Source of the DNA: Eonycteris spelaea
Taxonomy: Eukaryota > Chordata > Mammalia > Chiroptera > Pteropodidae
Length of the DNA stretch: 64,000 nucleotides
Reading direction: 5' to 3'
NCBI GenBank assembly: GCA_003508835.1
Contig: PUFA01000066.1
Location: 7,706,501 to 7,770,500, forward strand
Below are positions 21,888 through 32,365 of the stretch, in pieces. Below the pieces are notes generated by a model that was not told where the DNA came from, searched no databases, and worked only from the letters and a program-made list of their open reading frames with translations. The number at the start of each line of letters is the position of its first letter. Positions within the stretch are counted from its first letter, which is position 1. Position numbers and translations under genes: made by a program.

Positions 21888-22270
21888 TGTCGGGAGCCAC
21901 ACAAAGAAAAAAAGATGGCCACGGTTCATGAGGTTCCTGCTTCACTTCCTGGAGATTAGCTGCAAGCCCGCGCGCGCCAAAAGACCCGCGCGCGCCAAAA
22001 GATACTTTCTCTCCTCCTCCTTCCCCATTATCTTATACCAATCAGAATGTAGCTTATTGCCACCCCTGCTACGCGGCCAATCCCCTGCCTACATGTATCC
22101 TATAGCCCACTCCGCCCCTGAACACCAGTGTATATATACCCCTGTCTCACAATAAAATTCGAAGGCTTGATCAGAGTATTGTCTTGCCTTCGCTCTTCTC
22201 TCGCCCCCATTTTCTTTCAGGTCGGATCCTCCTCGTCCCCACAAATAACTAGGTCCCGCGGGTCGGGACA
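21888..22270 (+). repeat. 3' LTR of the provirus
   Basis: 383 bp with the same ends as the 5' LTR. TATA box at 22131-22138 and AATAAA at 22151-22156. From about 22030 to the end I see no difference from the 5' copy. The U3 block at about 21979-22023 differs strongly: it holds two copies of 'cccgcgcgcgccaaaaga' where the 5' LTR has a different sequence of greater length. Confidence 0.95.
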
Positions 22271-22276
22271 CAAGAT
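22271..22276. repeat. Right target-site duplication (CAAGAT)
   Basis: Exact copy of 18224-18229. Matching duplications rule out the two LTRs having been brought together by recombination between different proviruses. Confidence 0.93.
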
Positions 22277-22470
22277 GGGTTGGACGTGTCTGGAGCCTGA
22301 TCACACAGGTGGTGAGGACGTCGTCCCAACACGAGGACGGACCATGGCAAGCTCTCAGACGCCTTTACGCAGAGAGGGACCTGGTCGGAGCTGGGTTTTC
22401 TAAGCTCATCCAGGTGATGACACTCAGCCTGGTCACGGGAGATTGCCAATTAATATTTAGGAATAAGTGA
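22277..22470 (+). mobile_element. L2-like repeat, right part after the provirus
   Basis: 'gtgtctggagcctgatcaca' continues the dispersed repeat interrupted at 18223. The right limit is unclear because the similarity decays. Confidence 0.35.
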
Positions 22471-22880
22471 ACAAAAGAATGATGGATTGGATGTCAAAGA
22501 CGAGAGAGATGCTTCAAGGCGGACTCTGGGTTTGGGGTTTGAGCCCCAAAGTGGAGTTTGGGGCTGTGAGTGGAGCAGCTCGCGTGGGAAACAGGTAAGA
22601 TCGGTTTCGGAGCTAGTGAGTTTCTGGGGCCCGAGGAGGAGGCATCAGGATGAGGCTCTCATAGGGACCTGGGGGTTGCTGGGTGCTTCGTTCCCCTGGC
22701 CAGAACGGGGCTCCCTCGGAAGGCAGGCTCCGCCCTGGAGAGGGAATGGGGAGGCGGCGGGGAGGAGGCTGCAGCCCACTCCAAGGGCTAGAGGGTGCTT
22801 GAGGTCTCCTGGAGGGAGCTGAGACTTCAGCCCCCATATCTGATGACCCGGGTCTCGACAGGGCGCACGCCCAGCCCCGG
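22471..22880. other. Non-coding, nothing recognised
   Basis: Mixed-composition sequence between the interrupted repeat and an AT-rich island; no gene or clear repeat. Confidence 0.4.
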
Positions 22881-22884
22881 GCCT

Positions 22885-22955
22885 CCAGCCTTAATTATAC
22901 ACAAGACTGTTTACAGAGGGTAATTATCGCCATTAGCTGACTGTGGGAGGCCACA
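22885..22955. promoter_or_regulatory. Candidate homeodomain-rich regulatory island
   Basis: TTAATTA at 22891-22897, TAATTA at 22921-22926 and ATTAGC at about 22932 lie within 50 bases between GC-rich flanks. TAATTA is the core of many homeodomain sites. This is a composition-based suggestion only. Confidence 0.3.
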
Positions 22956-23384
22956 CTTCTCCCGCCAGCCCCCTTCTGACACTATGATCCCCCACCCCGC
23001 ACATCTGCCTGCCGCGGCAGGGAGGAGAGGCGGCCGCGTTCTGGCCATGCTCCGCCACCAGGACTCCCGACTTCTGTGATTTTCCTAGAAGGAGAAGAAA
23101 CATGGCAATAAAGAAGCAGACCAAAAGAACGCACATGCACACAAAACGAGAACAAGCAGAAACCCTCATCCGTGGTTTGAGTCAGTATTCCACACGTAAG
23201 AGACCGTGTCTGCTCTCCACACAGTTCCTCTTCTTCCTCTCTTCAGGTCCGTCCAATCTAGTGTTCCACATCTCTCTCTATGATGGTCCATGAGCCTCAG
23301 GTTTATCGTTAATGTCTGTCTCATCGATCCGCCTACGTGCGTGTTTACAATGGTTGGTGAGCCCGGTGTTCTCATCAGAGAGTA

Positions 23385-23490
23385 GCGAGGATGGTAGTAT
23401 CTGCCTCTCGGTTTGTCGTGAAAATTAAATGAATGTAAAATGTTACCCCTGGTTCCTGGCGTGTGTAAGTCCTCGGTACCTGCAGTGACA
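23385..23490 (+). mobile_element. MIR SINE 3' fragment
   Basis: 'cgtgaaaattaaatgaatgt' followed by 'cctggcgtgtgtaagtcctc' matches the 3' part of MIR on the plus strand. Confidence 0.6.
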
Positions 23491-23499
23491 TCGTAAGGT

Positions 23500-25990
23500 G
23501 TCACAGACACGGGTCCTGCCTCCTAGGTCCTGCGTGGGAACTGGCGTCCTCTGACTTGGGTCTGAGTTTGATGCACTCATATCTAAGGGGGCGTTTAGGG
23601 GTGCAGGTGCTCAGGGATCCCGGCGGAAGAGACGAGCCCAAAGGTGCCGTTCTGGCCCTCACTTCCCGCCCGCCCCCTCACCCCGCCGTCGGCTGTGTGA
23701 CCCCAATCTCACCTTCACCTTTGCAGAGGGATGCTCGCTCACCTGCAGAGCGTAACACGCCGACGTCCCGTTAAGGTAAGAGCCTGTCCAGGTGTAAGGT
23801 GTGAGGAGCACCGTGCCGATGGTGGCCTGGGCCAGGTGAGGCCCAGCCAGCTCGCCCGGCACCTGCTGTGCTGCTCAGAGCCAGACAGTGCAGAACTGAG
23901 TGAAGACGGCGTGGGTGGCATCCAGCACAGCACCAGGTGCGGGACATAGGGCAGCGGAGGGACGTATTCTCGCCGCCTTTGCCGAGCTCCCCGGAGCCTC
24001 CCGCCTCGTCCGGCGCCCGCCGCATCCCAGGCTTCTCTCTGCCAGAGCTGGCACCGCTCTGTGCCTTCTGCCGATGCGAACGTCTCTCTGTGGGACCTCG
24101 AGCCCCTCCAGGGGGCTCGAGTCTGTGTCACCATGGCTGGCATCCCGTGAGTCCCCAGCTGGCGAGCAAACGCAGACCGAGAGGAGCCATGCCCGTGGCC
24201 GGCCAGTCAGGAGGCAGCGTGACGGTGGACCCAGGACACCGGGCCCGTTTGAGTCACGTTGTCCTCGAGCCTCGCGAGCCTAGCGTGGTCGAGTCTTCCA
24301 TAAATAAAATCAAAGGGAGGGGGGTGGATGCAAGGGAATGGCAAAATCAATAAGCGACTGCCATCAAAATTTACTGTTCTCTCCGAGACATGGAGAAACC
24401 AGCGTCTGGCGCTGGAGACGTCAGCGTAGCCCACGGGCTGGGGTCCCGGCCGGGTGGGGGCGGGCGCTCCGCTCCACGGCGGGTCACCAAGCAGTCACCG
24501 AAATCTCAGCCTTTGCCGGGAGACAGCGACCACCGTCAGCGGGCAGCTCCCGGGAGCTCCACGCCAGCCCCTGAACCCTGCTTTCCCTCGCGGATTCCCG
24601 CCGACCGAGGGTCTCTCCTCGACCGGACTGGAACCAGGCTCCTCGGAGCCCCCGCTGAGCTCCCGCCGCCCAGTCTGCTCAGAGAGAACCCCCACCCTCC
24701 AGGCCCGACTGCCCGGCTGGCCGATCGGGGTCCTCATCCCCGCCGCCCCCCAGGTGAGGCCTCATCGCCTTGGCGGCTTTCAGCGGGAGCCCTGCCGGCT
24801 CGGCGTGGCCAGAGCCCATTGACCACGATGTCTCTCCTCCGAGTCCCTCTCCGTCCTCGGAGCCCACCCTGTTCCTCGGCTGTGGGTGTCAGAATAGAGC
24901 CCGCTCCGCCCCGAGGTCGCCTCGCCCTGCGGCAGGAGCTCCTGGGTGGGGTCTGTCTTTGCCGCTTTCCTTGCGGTCCAGCTCTGGGTTTCCGACAGTC
25001 CCCGGGAGCCGTAAGGTTTTAATGTCATCGGGAGCCGTCTGCAGACGCGCCTGGCTCCGTGAGGCGAGCTTCTGCTCCCGGCCCTTGGCAGGGAGCAAAG
25101 CAGCTGACCCTGCCCTGAGGAAGCACGGAGGGTCCCTCCCATGCTTCTCCGCTGTCGATCTGCAAACTCCAGCACGCGTGGGTGCACCGACGTCAGGAGG
25201 GAGCGCCCCGGACGTCACAGGGGCGGGGACGTCCCAGTGCCTGGCAGAGCCGCACGCAGGACGCTTTATGGTTTGCGGGGTGGGGAGGGGGTGGGCGGCA
25301 GCTTTCCATCGTCAAGTGGACGCCTTGTCCCTGCCAACCGCGTCAGCCAAAACAGGGACTCAGCTTCCTTGAGCGGACGTGCGCCAACTGTGCCCGGATC
25401 AGAAGGCACCGACATCCTGTTTGGGCTTGTGGCCAAAGGAAACCGGACCGAGGGACGGCCAGTCCTGTCAGCAGTGTCTGTTGTCTACAACCTGACGAGG
25501 ACATGGGACCTTCGGTCGTGGCAAGAAGCTCGGCCGGCAGGGGAAGGGTCCTGACCAGGGCCAGGGATGGCCAGTGGAGGGTGGGGAGGCAGGAGGTGCC
25601 CGGAGGGCTTCGGTCCTGGCTCAGCGGGTCTTCCTCGTTTGCAGAGCCCGATGACGCATCCCTCCCGGCGCAGGGTGCATCAGTACCTGTCGGCTGGGCT
25701 CGGGACGGATGGACTTCTTTGGCCTTTTAGTTCTGCCCATCAAATCCCCACCTGAAACACCGCTTTCTCTGAGCCAAATGGGTCCCTGTTTTCAGGGTTA
25801 CTGGGCCTGGAGGCATCCCACCTGCTGGGATTAAGCAAAGAGGAAATGAATCACAGACTGAGGCTGGCTGTCCTCGGCTCCCCCCCCACTCCGCCCCGCC
25901 AAAGAGGCACATCTTGGGGAGCCAGGAAGAAGTCACTGCAGGTGACAAACACAGCCAGTCCCCGGGGAAGAAGGGTTTTGTGTTTCTTCA
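23500..25990. other. CpG-rich non-coding stretch
   Basis: High GC with frequent CpG, strongest at about 23960-24300 and 24420-25010. Several overlapping frames of 100-210 codons occur on both strands here, the usual result of stop-poor GC-rich sequence. No domain, initiator context or splice pattern supports an exon. A CpG island linked to an unseen promoter is possible. Confidence 0.4.
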
Positions 25991-26739
25991 TGTTAACTGT
26001 AAACAAGGTGGTGGCTGCTTTTAACCGGCATATTTTTAAGGCCGTTTAATGTGTCTGTGCTAACCCCACATCACTAGAAACCAAGTGTGACAGCGAGCCA
26101 GCTCCGGCAGGGTTGATGTACAGAACTCCAAACAAATAATCACATCTGACAGGCAATTTCACCAATAGACCAAGAGAAATATTTCCTGCCGAGTGGAAGG
26201 CAGTGCGTGCAAGGCCCTCCCCCAAACGGGCATGCTTCCAGAGGGGCAAGGGCGGGGAGCCAAGGTCGAGGTACTCTGTGCTGGCGGGAAGCTGTGGGGA
26301 GGAGATTTGTTATGAATTAAATGTGCAGCCGCGATAGCCTCCCTTCGACATCCAGGCACCTCTCTGGGGGAGGGGTTGGTTTGAACGCTTGCCCCAGGGA
26401 TCCCTGGGGAGGCCTGTGGGAACCCTTGCTTTCTCGCATGTGGTTGTCGGCAAAATGGGGTTCCTGCGTCCCGGGGAGAACCCTCCCTGTGCTCCCGAAA
26501 GCCAGCCTTGTTTTCCTTTGGCTTCAGGACCGCGCTTGAGCGAGAGGCATCTCGCTGGCGTGGCACTCAGGAGAGCGTAGGGCCTCGGACGAGACGGCAG
26601 GGCCTCACGGGACTGCCCCGGGTCTGCGCACTTGTCCTTGGACTCTGCCTGAGCGCCTCCCCTTCCCGGCCTGGTTCTCTGGCTTCCCCCGCCACGAGGG
26701 CTTCAGTAAACCCCCTTTCACATAAGTCAGCTAGAGTGG

Positions 26740-26870
26740 TCTCTGAGGCTTGCAACTCAAGAACCACGACGGGTGTAATCATGAGCCGTGTTTTGCTCAT
26801 CTGTAAATGGGTGTAATCGCTTCGGATGATTATTGTTCCCAGGTGCCTACGAGGCCCTTGTAGCAGGTGC
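26740..26870 (+). mobile_element. MIR SINE fragment
   Basis: 'ttttgctcatctgtaaatgg' and the following AT-richer 3' part fit a short MIR piece on the plus strand. Confidence 0.5.
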
Positions 26871-26874
26871 TGGA

Positions 26875-27225
26875 TTGGAGGTCCTCAAACGTTTTGGTCT
26901 TAAGACCCCTCTACCCTCTTAAAAATTATCGGAGACCCCAAAGAGCTTCATGAAGTTTGCATTTATCGACTTACTATGTTAGAAATTAAAACTAAACCGT
27001 CTTTAAAACGCAAGGATCACCGGCCCGTGTTCCATTAAGGACGTCGGCACACGCCATGGAGCTGCTGGAAGACTCCTCTGTGCTCTCGCGAGAGGGTAGA
27101 ACAGGCGAGTGACAGCTTACCGTGATTAGGGCAGCGGGCGGTTCCGACCTGGCGAACCCTCCGAAAAGGTCTCAGGACCCCCGAGGGTCCCTGGACCGCG
27201 ACCTTTGAAAGCCGCTGTGCCTACA
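26875..27225. mobile_element. hAT-type (MER1 group) DNA transposon fossil with inverted ends
   Basis: The left end 'ggaggtcctcaaacgttttg' followed by 'aagacccctctaccctctta' mirrors the right end 'ggtctcaggacccccgaggg' followed by 'cgacctttgaaagccgctg'. This matches a hAT relic whose termini read CAGnGGTnCTCAAA in inverted form. The interior is AT-rich at the left and decayed at the right. Too short to encode a transposase. Confidence 0.7.
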
Positions 27226-27314
27226 ACCCAAGTGTCTCACCCTCTGCTGTGTGTTCTTGGTGCGCCTTCTGACACGCACGCTGTATCAGACACGTACGTT
27301 TCCTGACCATCTGG

Positions 27315-27487
27315 GACTTTACCTGTGTAAGAATTCCCTGCAGAACTCGGGGCGAGGCTGGAGGGGCATGAACTCCTGGACACAGCCCCAGGGGTTTTGA
27401 CTTAGCAGGTCTGGAGGAGGGGATGGGGCCAAGAACCAGCATTTCCTACACGCTCCCAGATTGAAGACCACACGTTGAGCAACGCTG
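27315..27487 (+). mobile_element. MER5A-like hAT fossil
   Basis: 'gacttagcaggtctggagga' followed by 'ccaagaaccagcatttccta' and the terminal 'gaccacacgttgagcaacg' follow the MER5A order on the plus strand. Confidence 0.65.
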
Positions 27488-28024
27488 CCCTGACCCAGAA
27501 ATTCAGTCCACACGCAAACAAAACCAACGTTCTAAAAGGTTTTAAAAGCAACGCACATCTGATCCTGAGTTCCCATCGCCCATAGCTCCAGGCAAATTCA
27601 GTCCTGGTCATCCTTGGCCATGCAAAGGCACTGGGGTCTTGCTCCGAGTCAAGAATTTGCGAGCCCTTCTAGTCTTCAGTCCACCCCAGGCTCCTGCCCT
27701 GAGGTACTCATTGCCAACGTCCCTGTGGCCCCTTAAATTTGGGAGGACCCCCAAATTCTTAGAATGTCCGCACCTCACTTGGGGTCCAGGCCCTTGCTCT
27801 GGTGGAGCCCTCGCGTGCCGAGCTACTGCTTCCCGTGTTCTCGGGGTGCTTGTTCCCTCAAGTTCGACTTCCCAGCAAGCCTCTCCCCTGGGTCTCCTGA
27901 CCCCGAGTCAGAGAAGGCTAAACATGACAACCTGTGATGCCAAGAAAGGTCATTCTTAGGCCACCCCAGGATGTGGAGATTCAGACAAGCAACCCAATAG
28001 TATGGAGCAAAGACAACCTTAATT

Positions 28025-28510
28025 AAAACATGTTTATGGAACAGCTTCCAGAGGGGCTATGCTATTTTACGTCCCCAGAAGCGATGCATGAAAGAGCCAG
28101 TTTCTCCACGTCCTCGTCAGCATTTGGTATTGTCACTATTTTTTATTTCAGTTGTTTTGATAGATGTGTCGTGATAGCTCACTGTGGTTTAATTTGCATC
28201 TCTAGGAGGCTGATGGTGTTGAATATCTTTTCACGTGTTGGGTGTTGGTTCACCCTCTACAAATCCTCTTCAGTGATATGTCTCTTCATCTCTCTTGGCC
28301 AATTTCTCGTTAGAGTTCTTTCTACTGTTGAGTCTTGAGAGTTCTTTATCTATTCCAGGTACTAGTCCTTTGTTGGACATGGGGTTTGTGAATATTTTTC
28401 TCCAAGATTTCTCATTCTCTGAAGAAGGTCTCTGCATGCAGAACAAAAGTTTTTAATTTCGATGAAGTCTGACATGTTGATTTTTCCTTTGATGGACCAT
28501 GACTCGGGTG
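28025..28510 (-). mobile_element. Ancient L1 LINE, 3' region, antisense
   Basis: 'ccagtttctccacgtcctcg', 'ggtttaatttgcatctctag', 'gagttctttatctattccag' and 'tttgtgaatatttttctcc' are successive antisense landmarks of the L1 3' region. Stops are frequent, so it is dead. It meets a second L1 piece of opposite orientation at about 28640. Confidence 0.85.
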
Positions 28511-28639
28511 CCATGGCCTGAGACCGATGAGCTGTGCCTGCTCTGGGCTTACTGCAGCTCCTCCCACAGGCCACAATGTCCCATCGATTTTCTCTGCCCG
28601 TGTTTTCTTAGCCTGGAGCTTTAGAAGTTTCTTTAAAAA

Positions 28640-29540
28640 ACTAGAGATGTACTTATCTAGCCAATAATTGCACTGCTGGACACTTCTCCCAAGAAATGAA
28701 AACTTCTATTCACATCAAAACGCATGCATGATTCATTACAGCAGCTTGATTTGTAAGAGCCTGAACGGGACACAACCCGATTGGCCTTTGACGCATGAGA
28801 GGTTCGACATCCGTCCACGGAGAATCCTCGGGAACAAAAAGGGATGCGCTATTGACACACAGCAGCTCGAATGGGTCTCAAGGGCCTTATGCTGAAAACA
28901 GCCAGCCTCGAAAGGTCAGAGACTCTACGCTGCCATTTATGGAACATTCTAGAAATGAAAAATCATAGATACAGATTAGTGGTTGTCCTGGGCTAAGGAA
29001 GGGAGAGAGGGAAGGGGCACAAGTGTGGCTCCGAGGGACGGCACCAGAGAGAACTCGGTGGTGATGGAACCGTTCTGTGTGTCGACGGCGGCAGACAGGA
29101 ACCCACACGTGGGATGAAATGCCATAGGACCACACACACACACGCACACACACACGCACACATGCACACGTGCACACACGTGCACACATACACACGCACG
29201 CATACACACGTGCACGCGCACACGCATGCATGCATGCATGCGCACATGCACACGCGCACAGATGCACACACGCACCTGCATGCACACACGTGCACACATG
29301 CATGCACACACACATACACATGCACACACATGCATGCACATGCACACATGCACTCACACGCGCGCGCACACACAAGTTCATGCGTGTAAAGCTGGGGAAG
29401 TCTGCACAGCACCAATGTCAATTCCCTGGGTCCGATGTTGGTCACAGCTATTCAGATGCTGCCACTGGGAGAAGCTGGGATCTCTCTGCACCAGTTTTGC
29501 AAGTTCCTATGAATCTATCATTATTTATGAATAAAAGTAA
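28640..29540 (+). mobile_element. Ancient L1 LINE 3' end, split by a CA-rich repeat
   Basis: 'aattgcactgctggacactt', 'aagaaatgaaaacttctatt' and 'cagattagtggttgtcctgg' are sense-strand L1 3' UTR landmarks. After the CA-rich block at 29125-29375 the terminal part resumes with 'gatgctgccactgggagaag' and 'cctatgaatctatcattatt', ending in an A-rich AATAAAAG. This order is the normal L1 3' end, so the microsatellite grew inside it. Confidence 0.8.
29125..29377. repeat. Compound CA/TGCA-rich simple repeat, about 250 bp
   Basis: Alternating purine-pyrimidine sequence of CACACG, TGCACA and GCAT words, much like 8336-8642. The His/Thr- and Cys/Val-rich frames are artefacts. Confidence 0.95.
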
Positions 29541-30224
29541 ATCGGGCCGGAGGAGGGATCAGAGGCTTGGGGCCGGCGGGCCTGGTCAGCCACCTGGAGG
29601 TGTGTGGCGGCCTCCGCGGTAAGGGCGGCTCTCTGCTGGGCTTGGTCGTGAGCTGGGCCGGAGCGCGATCCCTCTGGGGGAAGCCAGGGGAGGTGGGGGA
29701 GGGACCATGAGCCCGGTTAGGAGGCCCAGGGTGGTCCAGGTGAGAGCAGTGTGTGGGAGGAGACGGAAGGGACCCTAAGGCACATTCTGGAGAGACCTGC
29801 TGTGGAGACGCAAATGCGGACTGGCGATTCTCCAGAGTTTAGCGGTTCAAGGGGCAAGAGCCGGCCCCGTGGGGTTTGGGGGGATTTTTCTGCTGGATGC
29901 GAAGCTCTAGAAGACAGGGACCGGCTCTTTTTGCTTCATTCAACTCAGTGCAGAGCAGATAAAGGGCTGTGAGGTGGATGTCTGAAGGCCAAGGAGAGGC
30001 TACTGTACACTCACCTCCCACTCTGCGCCCCACCTTGACGTAACCCCATCTGCCTGTTCACCCCAGAGTCTGATATGTGTCCCCCAAAAGTAGATGAACA
30101 TTCACTCTGGAATGCTCCTGGGAGGCCAGGAACCGAAGACCGGAGCCCAGAGTGTACATTAAACACACATGCGTGAGGCCAGCAGCAATCGGCACAGAGA
30201 CCGGAGCTCGTGGCCATATGGGGA
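29541..30224. other. Non-coding, nothing recognised
   Basis: GC-rich purine-rich sequence with no supported gene or repeat. Confidence 0.4.
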
Positions 30225-30420
30225 TGTGGTTGTGGAAAAAAATATTTATAAAATGGCTTTTCCAAATGTTTAATCTACAGCAGATGCATCTCACATTAAT
30301 CTGTTTGGCTTGGCTCGCTGCGGGGAGGCGCCGTCTCATCGTCTCATCGTGCGGGGCTCCCGCAGCAGAGGAAATGGGGGCTGTTAAAACATTCATCTGT
30401 TTGTGACTCAATTCAAAAGG
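30225..30420. promoter_or_regulatory. Candidate conserved non-coding element
   Basis: An AT-rich island with AAAAATATTTATAAAATGG and CACATTAATCTGTTTGGC, flanked by GC-rich DNA, with no repeat match. It also carries a short direct repeat, CGTCTCAT twice at about 30329-30347. Regulatory role is inference. Confidence 0.3.
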
Positions 30421-30783
30421 ATGATCTTGGCGGGGGACAACCTGGGATGGGCAGGAAGGGATGTGGGGGCCAGAGGAGGCGCAGGGCTGGGAAGAGGAGG
30501 AAAGAAGCCCCCCCCCACGCCCCCTGTGGCTCCCGTGGCTCACCCACATTTTAATTTTCATCTCGTGGACGCTGTGTGTTTAATCTTCTCTCCCGGGATA
30601 ACCAGCGGGTGGCTGTGCTTCTCACTGGGGAACGTGACTACCTGGGGAGGAGGCCCAACGCCGGTTGCCAGTCATGGTGCTTCCGTGGCTTTTGCAGGAG
30701 GGAGAGCAGCCTCTTGCTGTGAGTGCTGGACATTGTCGGGTCAGGTGCTCCTCCTCTCCCCAGTCCCACCCTGCTCTCGTGCC

Positions 30784-31004
30784 CGCGCCCCGTCCCCCTC
30801 CCTCGCGGCGCTGCACCCCAACCCCCTCCCTCGCAGCGCTGCACCCCGTCCCCCTCCCTCACGGCGCTGCACCCCGTCCCCCTCCCTCGCAGCGCTGCGC
30901 CCCATCCCCCTCCTCGCAGCGCTGCAGCCCATCCCCTCTCCCTCACGGCGCTGCACCCCGTCCCCCTCCCTCGCAGCGCTGTGCCCCGTCCCCCTCCCTC
31001 ATGG
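30784..31004. repeat. 28-bp GC-rich minisatellite, about eight copies
   Basis: Tandem units reading roughly 'gcgctgcaccccgtcccc' plus 'ctccctcgca', with single-base variants (cgca/cacg, caac for ccgt) and one or two length changes. CpG-containing and C-rich on the plus strand. Predicted Pro/Ser/Arg-rich repeat peptides here are artefacts in all frames. Confidence 0.93.
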
Positions 31005-31059
31005 CAATGGCCACAGTTAGTTTTACTCCTTTTCGTGTTAGTATTTTGTTAATGTCTGT

Positions 31060-31283
31060 CTCCTCCACTAACGGAATCCAACATCCGCGTCACGCCTGCT
31101 TTGCGCAGACCCTGTTCTACGCACTTTATATATTTACTCACTTTATCTTCGTAAAACCCTCTGAAATTGAGACTATTTTCACCCCCCCATTTAACAGAGG
31201 AGGAAACTGAGGCACCGAGATGTTGAGCAACTTGTCCAAGGTCACTCAGGAGAGGAGGACGAGCTGCAGTTTGAGCCCAGGCA
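31060..31283 (-). mobile_element. MIR SINE
   Basis: 'ttaacagaggaggaaactga' followed by 'ggcaccgagatgttgagcaa' and 'cttgtccaaggtcactcagg' is the antisense MIR core; 'ctgttctacgcactttatat' upstream is the antisense 3' part. One of the better preserved MIRs here. Confidence 0.85.
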
Positions 31284-31441
31284 TTCTGTCTGTCTGTATG
31301 TCTCTCCATCTGCCTACCCACTCATTCATCCACCCTCCCGTTCACCCATCCACCCATTTATCCATTCGTCCACACATCCATCCAACTATCCATCCATCAT
31401 CTGCCCACCCACCCATCCATCCATCCACCCATCCATCTATC
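31284..31441. repeat. (CATC)n / (CTGT)n tetranucleotide repeat
   Basis: A short CTGT run followed by imperfect CATC/CACC units. It explains the Trp/Gly/Asp-rich peptide on the minus strand. Confidence 0.93.
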
Positions 31442-32365
31442 ATCAGCTCCATAAGGACAAGAATCACGTTCTGCTTACTGCTGGAACCCCAGGGGCTAGC
31501 GCATTTGTAAATGTTTGCAGGATTAGAGGGTGAATCCTGATCTGCAATAACTTCCCACAGCAGAACCCTCTTGGAACCACCAGGAGACAAGAAAAGGGGA
31601 CCTTCGGCTGCCTTTAACTTCTAGTCCTGGCCACGGTGGCCTCCACCTGAGGGGTGCTCTGTGGCCCTGCTGCCAGCTGCTTCGGGGACCGCCCCTCCAG
31701 CAGGACTTGGCTGGGATGGGGTGAGGGCAGGGGACAGAAAAAGAACTCAGTGTCGGAACTCTCTCCACCCGGGAGCCAGCACAGGCTGGGACTGTGAACG
31801 GGGTGGAGGACGTGCTTAGGAAACGGGACAAGGACGGCATAAAGGGAAGCCGAGGAGGGGCCACGTCTCCGGGTACGCAGTCCCCAGCCTGGTACTAGAC
31901 TAGTTAATTCTGGGCAGCCTTGTGCGACCCCACAGGCCAATCTGTCTGGCACGATCACCACGTATCCAGCCACCTCTCGAAGTCTGCCTGACGATGACAT
32001 TAAATAGCACCCATCATGGGTGCCCTGTCTGTGCCGCTGTCCTTGAGAGGCTGGGGCAGGACTGGGTCCCAAGTGGGTCCAATTCTCTTCAGCGGCAGCA
32101 GGAAGAAGAGCCTCCCCTTAGCTCTGTGTTGCTGGGCCCCCAAGGCAGGGGGCAGAGAGGCTCCTCCCTGCCCTTCGGTCACAAACTACAGTCCCCATGC
32201 ACAGGATGGAGACCCCCAGCAAGGTGTCTGAGCCCTGCTGGGGAGATGGTGAGGTGACTGAACAGCCCAGTCTGTAGGGACAGTGGCAGACTAAGGGCAT
32301 CACTTGGCTCTTCCATGCATTTTCATTGAGGCCAGAAGATTCTGGCCCAGCCCTTCAATGAATAC
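31442..32365. other. Non-coding, nothing recognised
   Basis: GC-rich sequence with overlapping spurious frames; no gene or repeat supported. Confidence 0.4.

Larger units (their letters stand above)
18230..22270 (+). mobile_element. Defective class II (betaretrovirus-like) endogenous provirus
   Basis: A 4041-bp provirus with two LTRs of 392 and 383 bp, a Lys-type primer-binding site, gag, pol and env remnants, a polypurine tract and an exact 6-bp target duplication. Intact relatives are about 8-10 kb, so more than half the coding content has been lost: capsid, nucleocapsid, protease, most of reverse transcriptase, RNase H and integrase, the start of env and its membrane anchor. Class II assignment rests on the primer site, the 6-bp duplication, the matrix-like gag start and the form of the TM ectodomain. 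It could have moved only with proteins supplied by a helper element. LTR identity suggests a recent insertion that may be polymorphic in the species. Confidence 0.92.

Noticed and set aside
24390..25022. 210-codon plus-strand frame in CpG-rich DNA
   Set aside because: Overlapped on both strands by other long frames, no domain, Pro/Arg/Ser-rich composition typical of stop-poor GC-rich sequence.
28976..29622. Cys/Val/His-repeat peptides
   Set aside because: Translations of the CA-rich block inside an L1 3' end.
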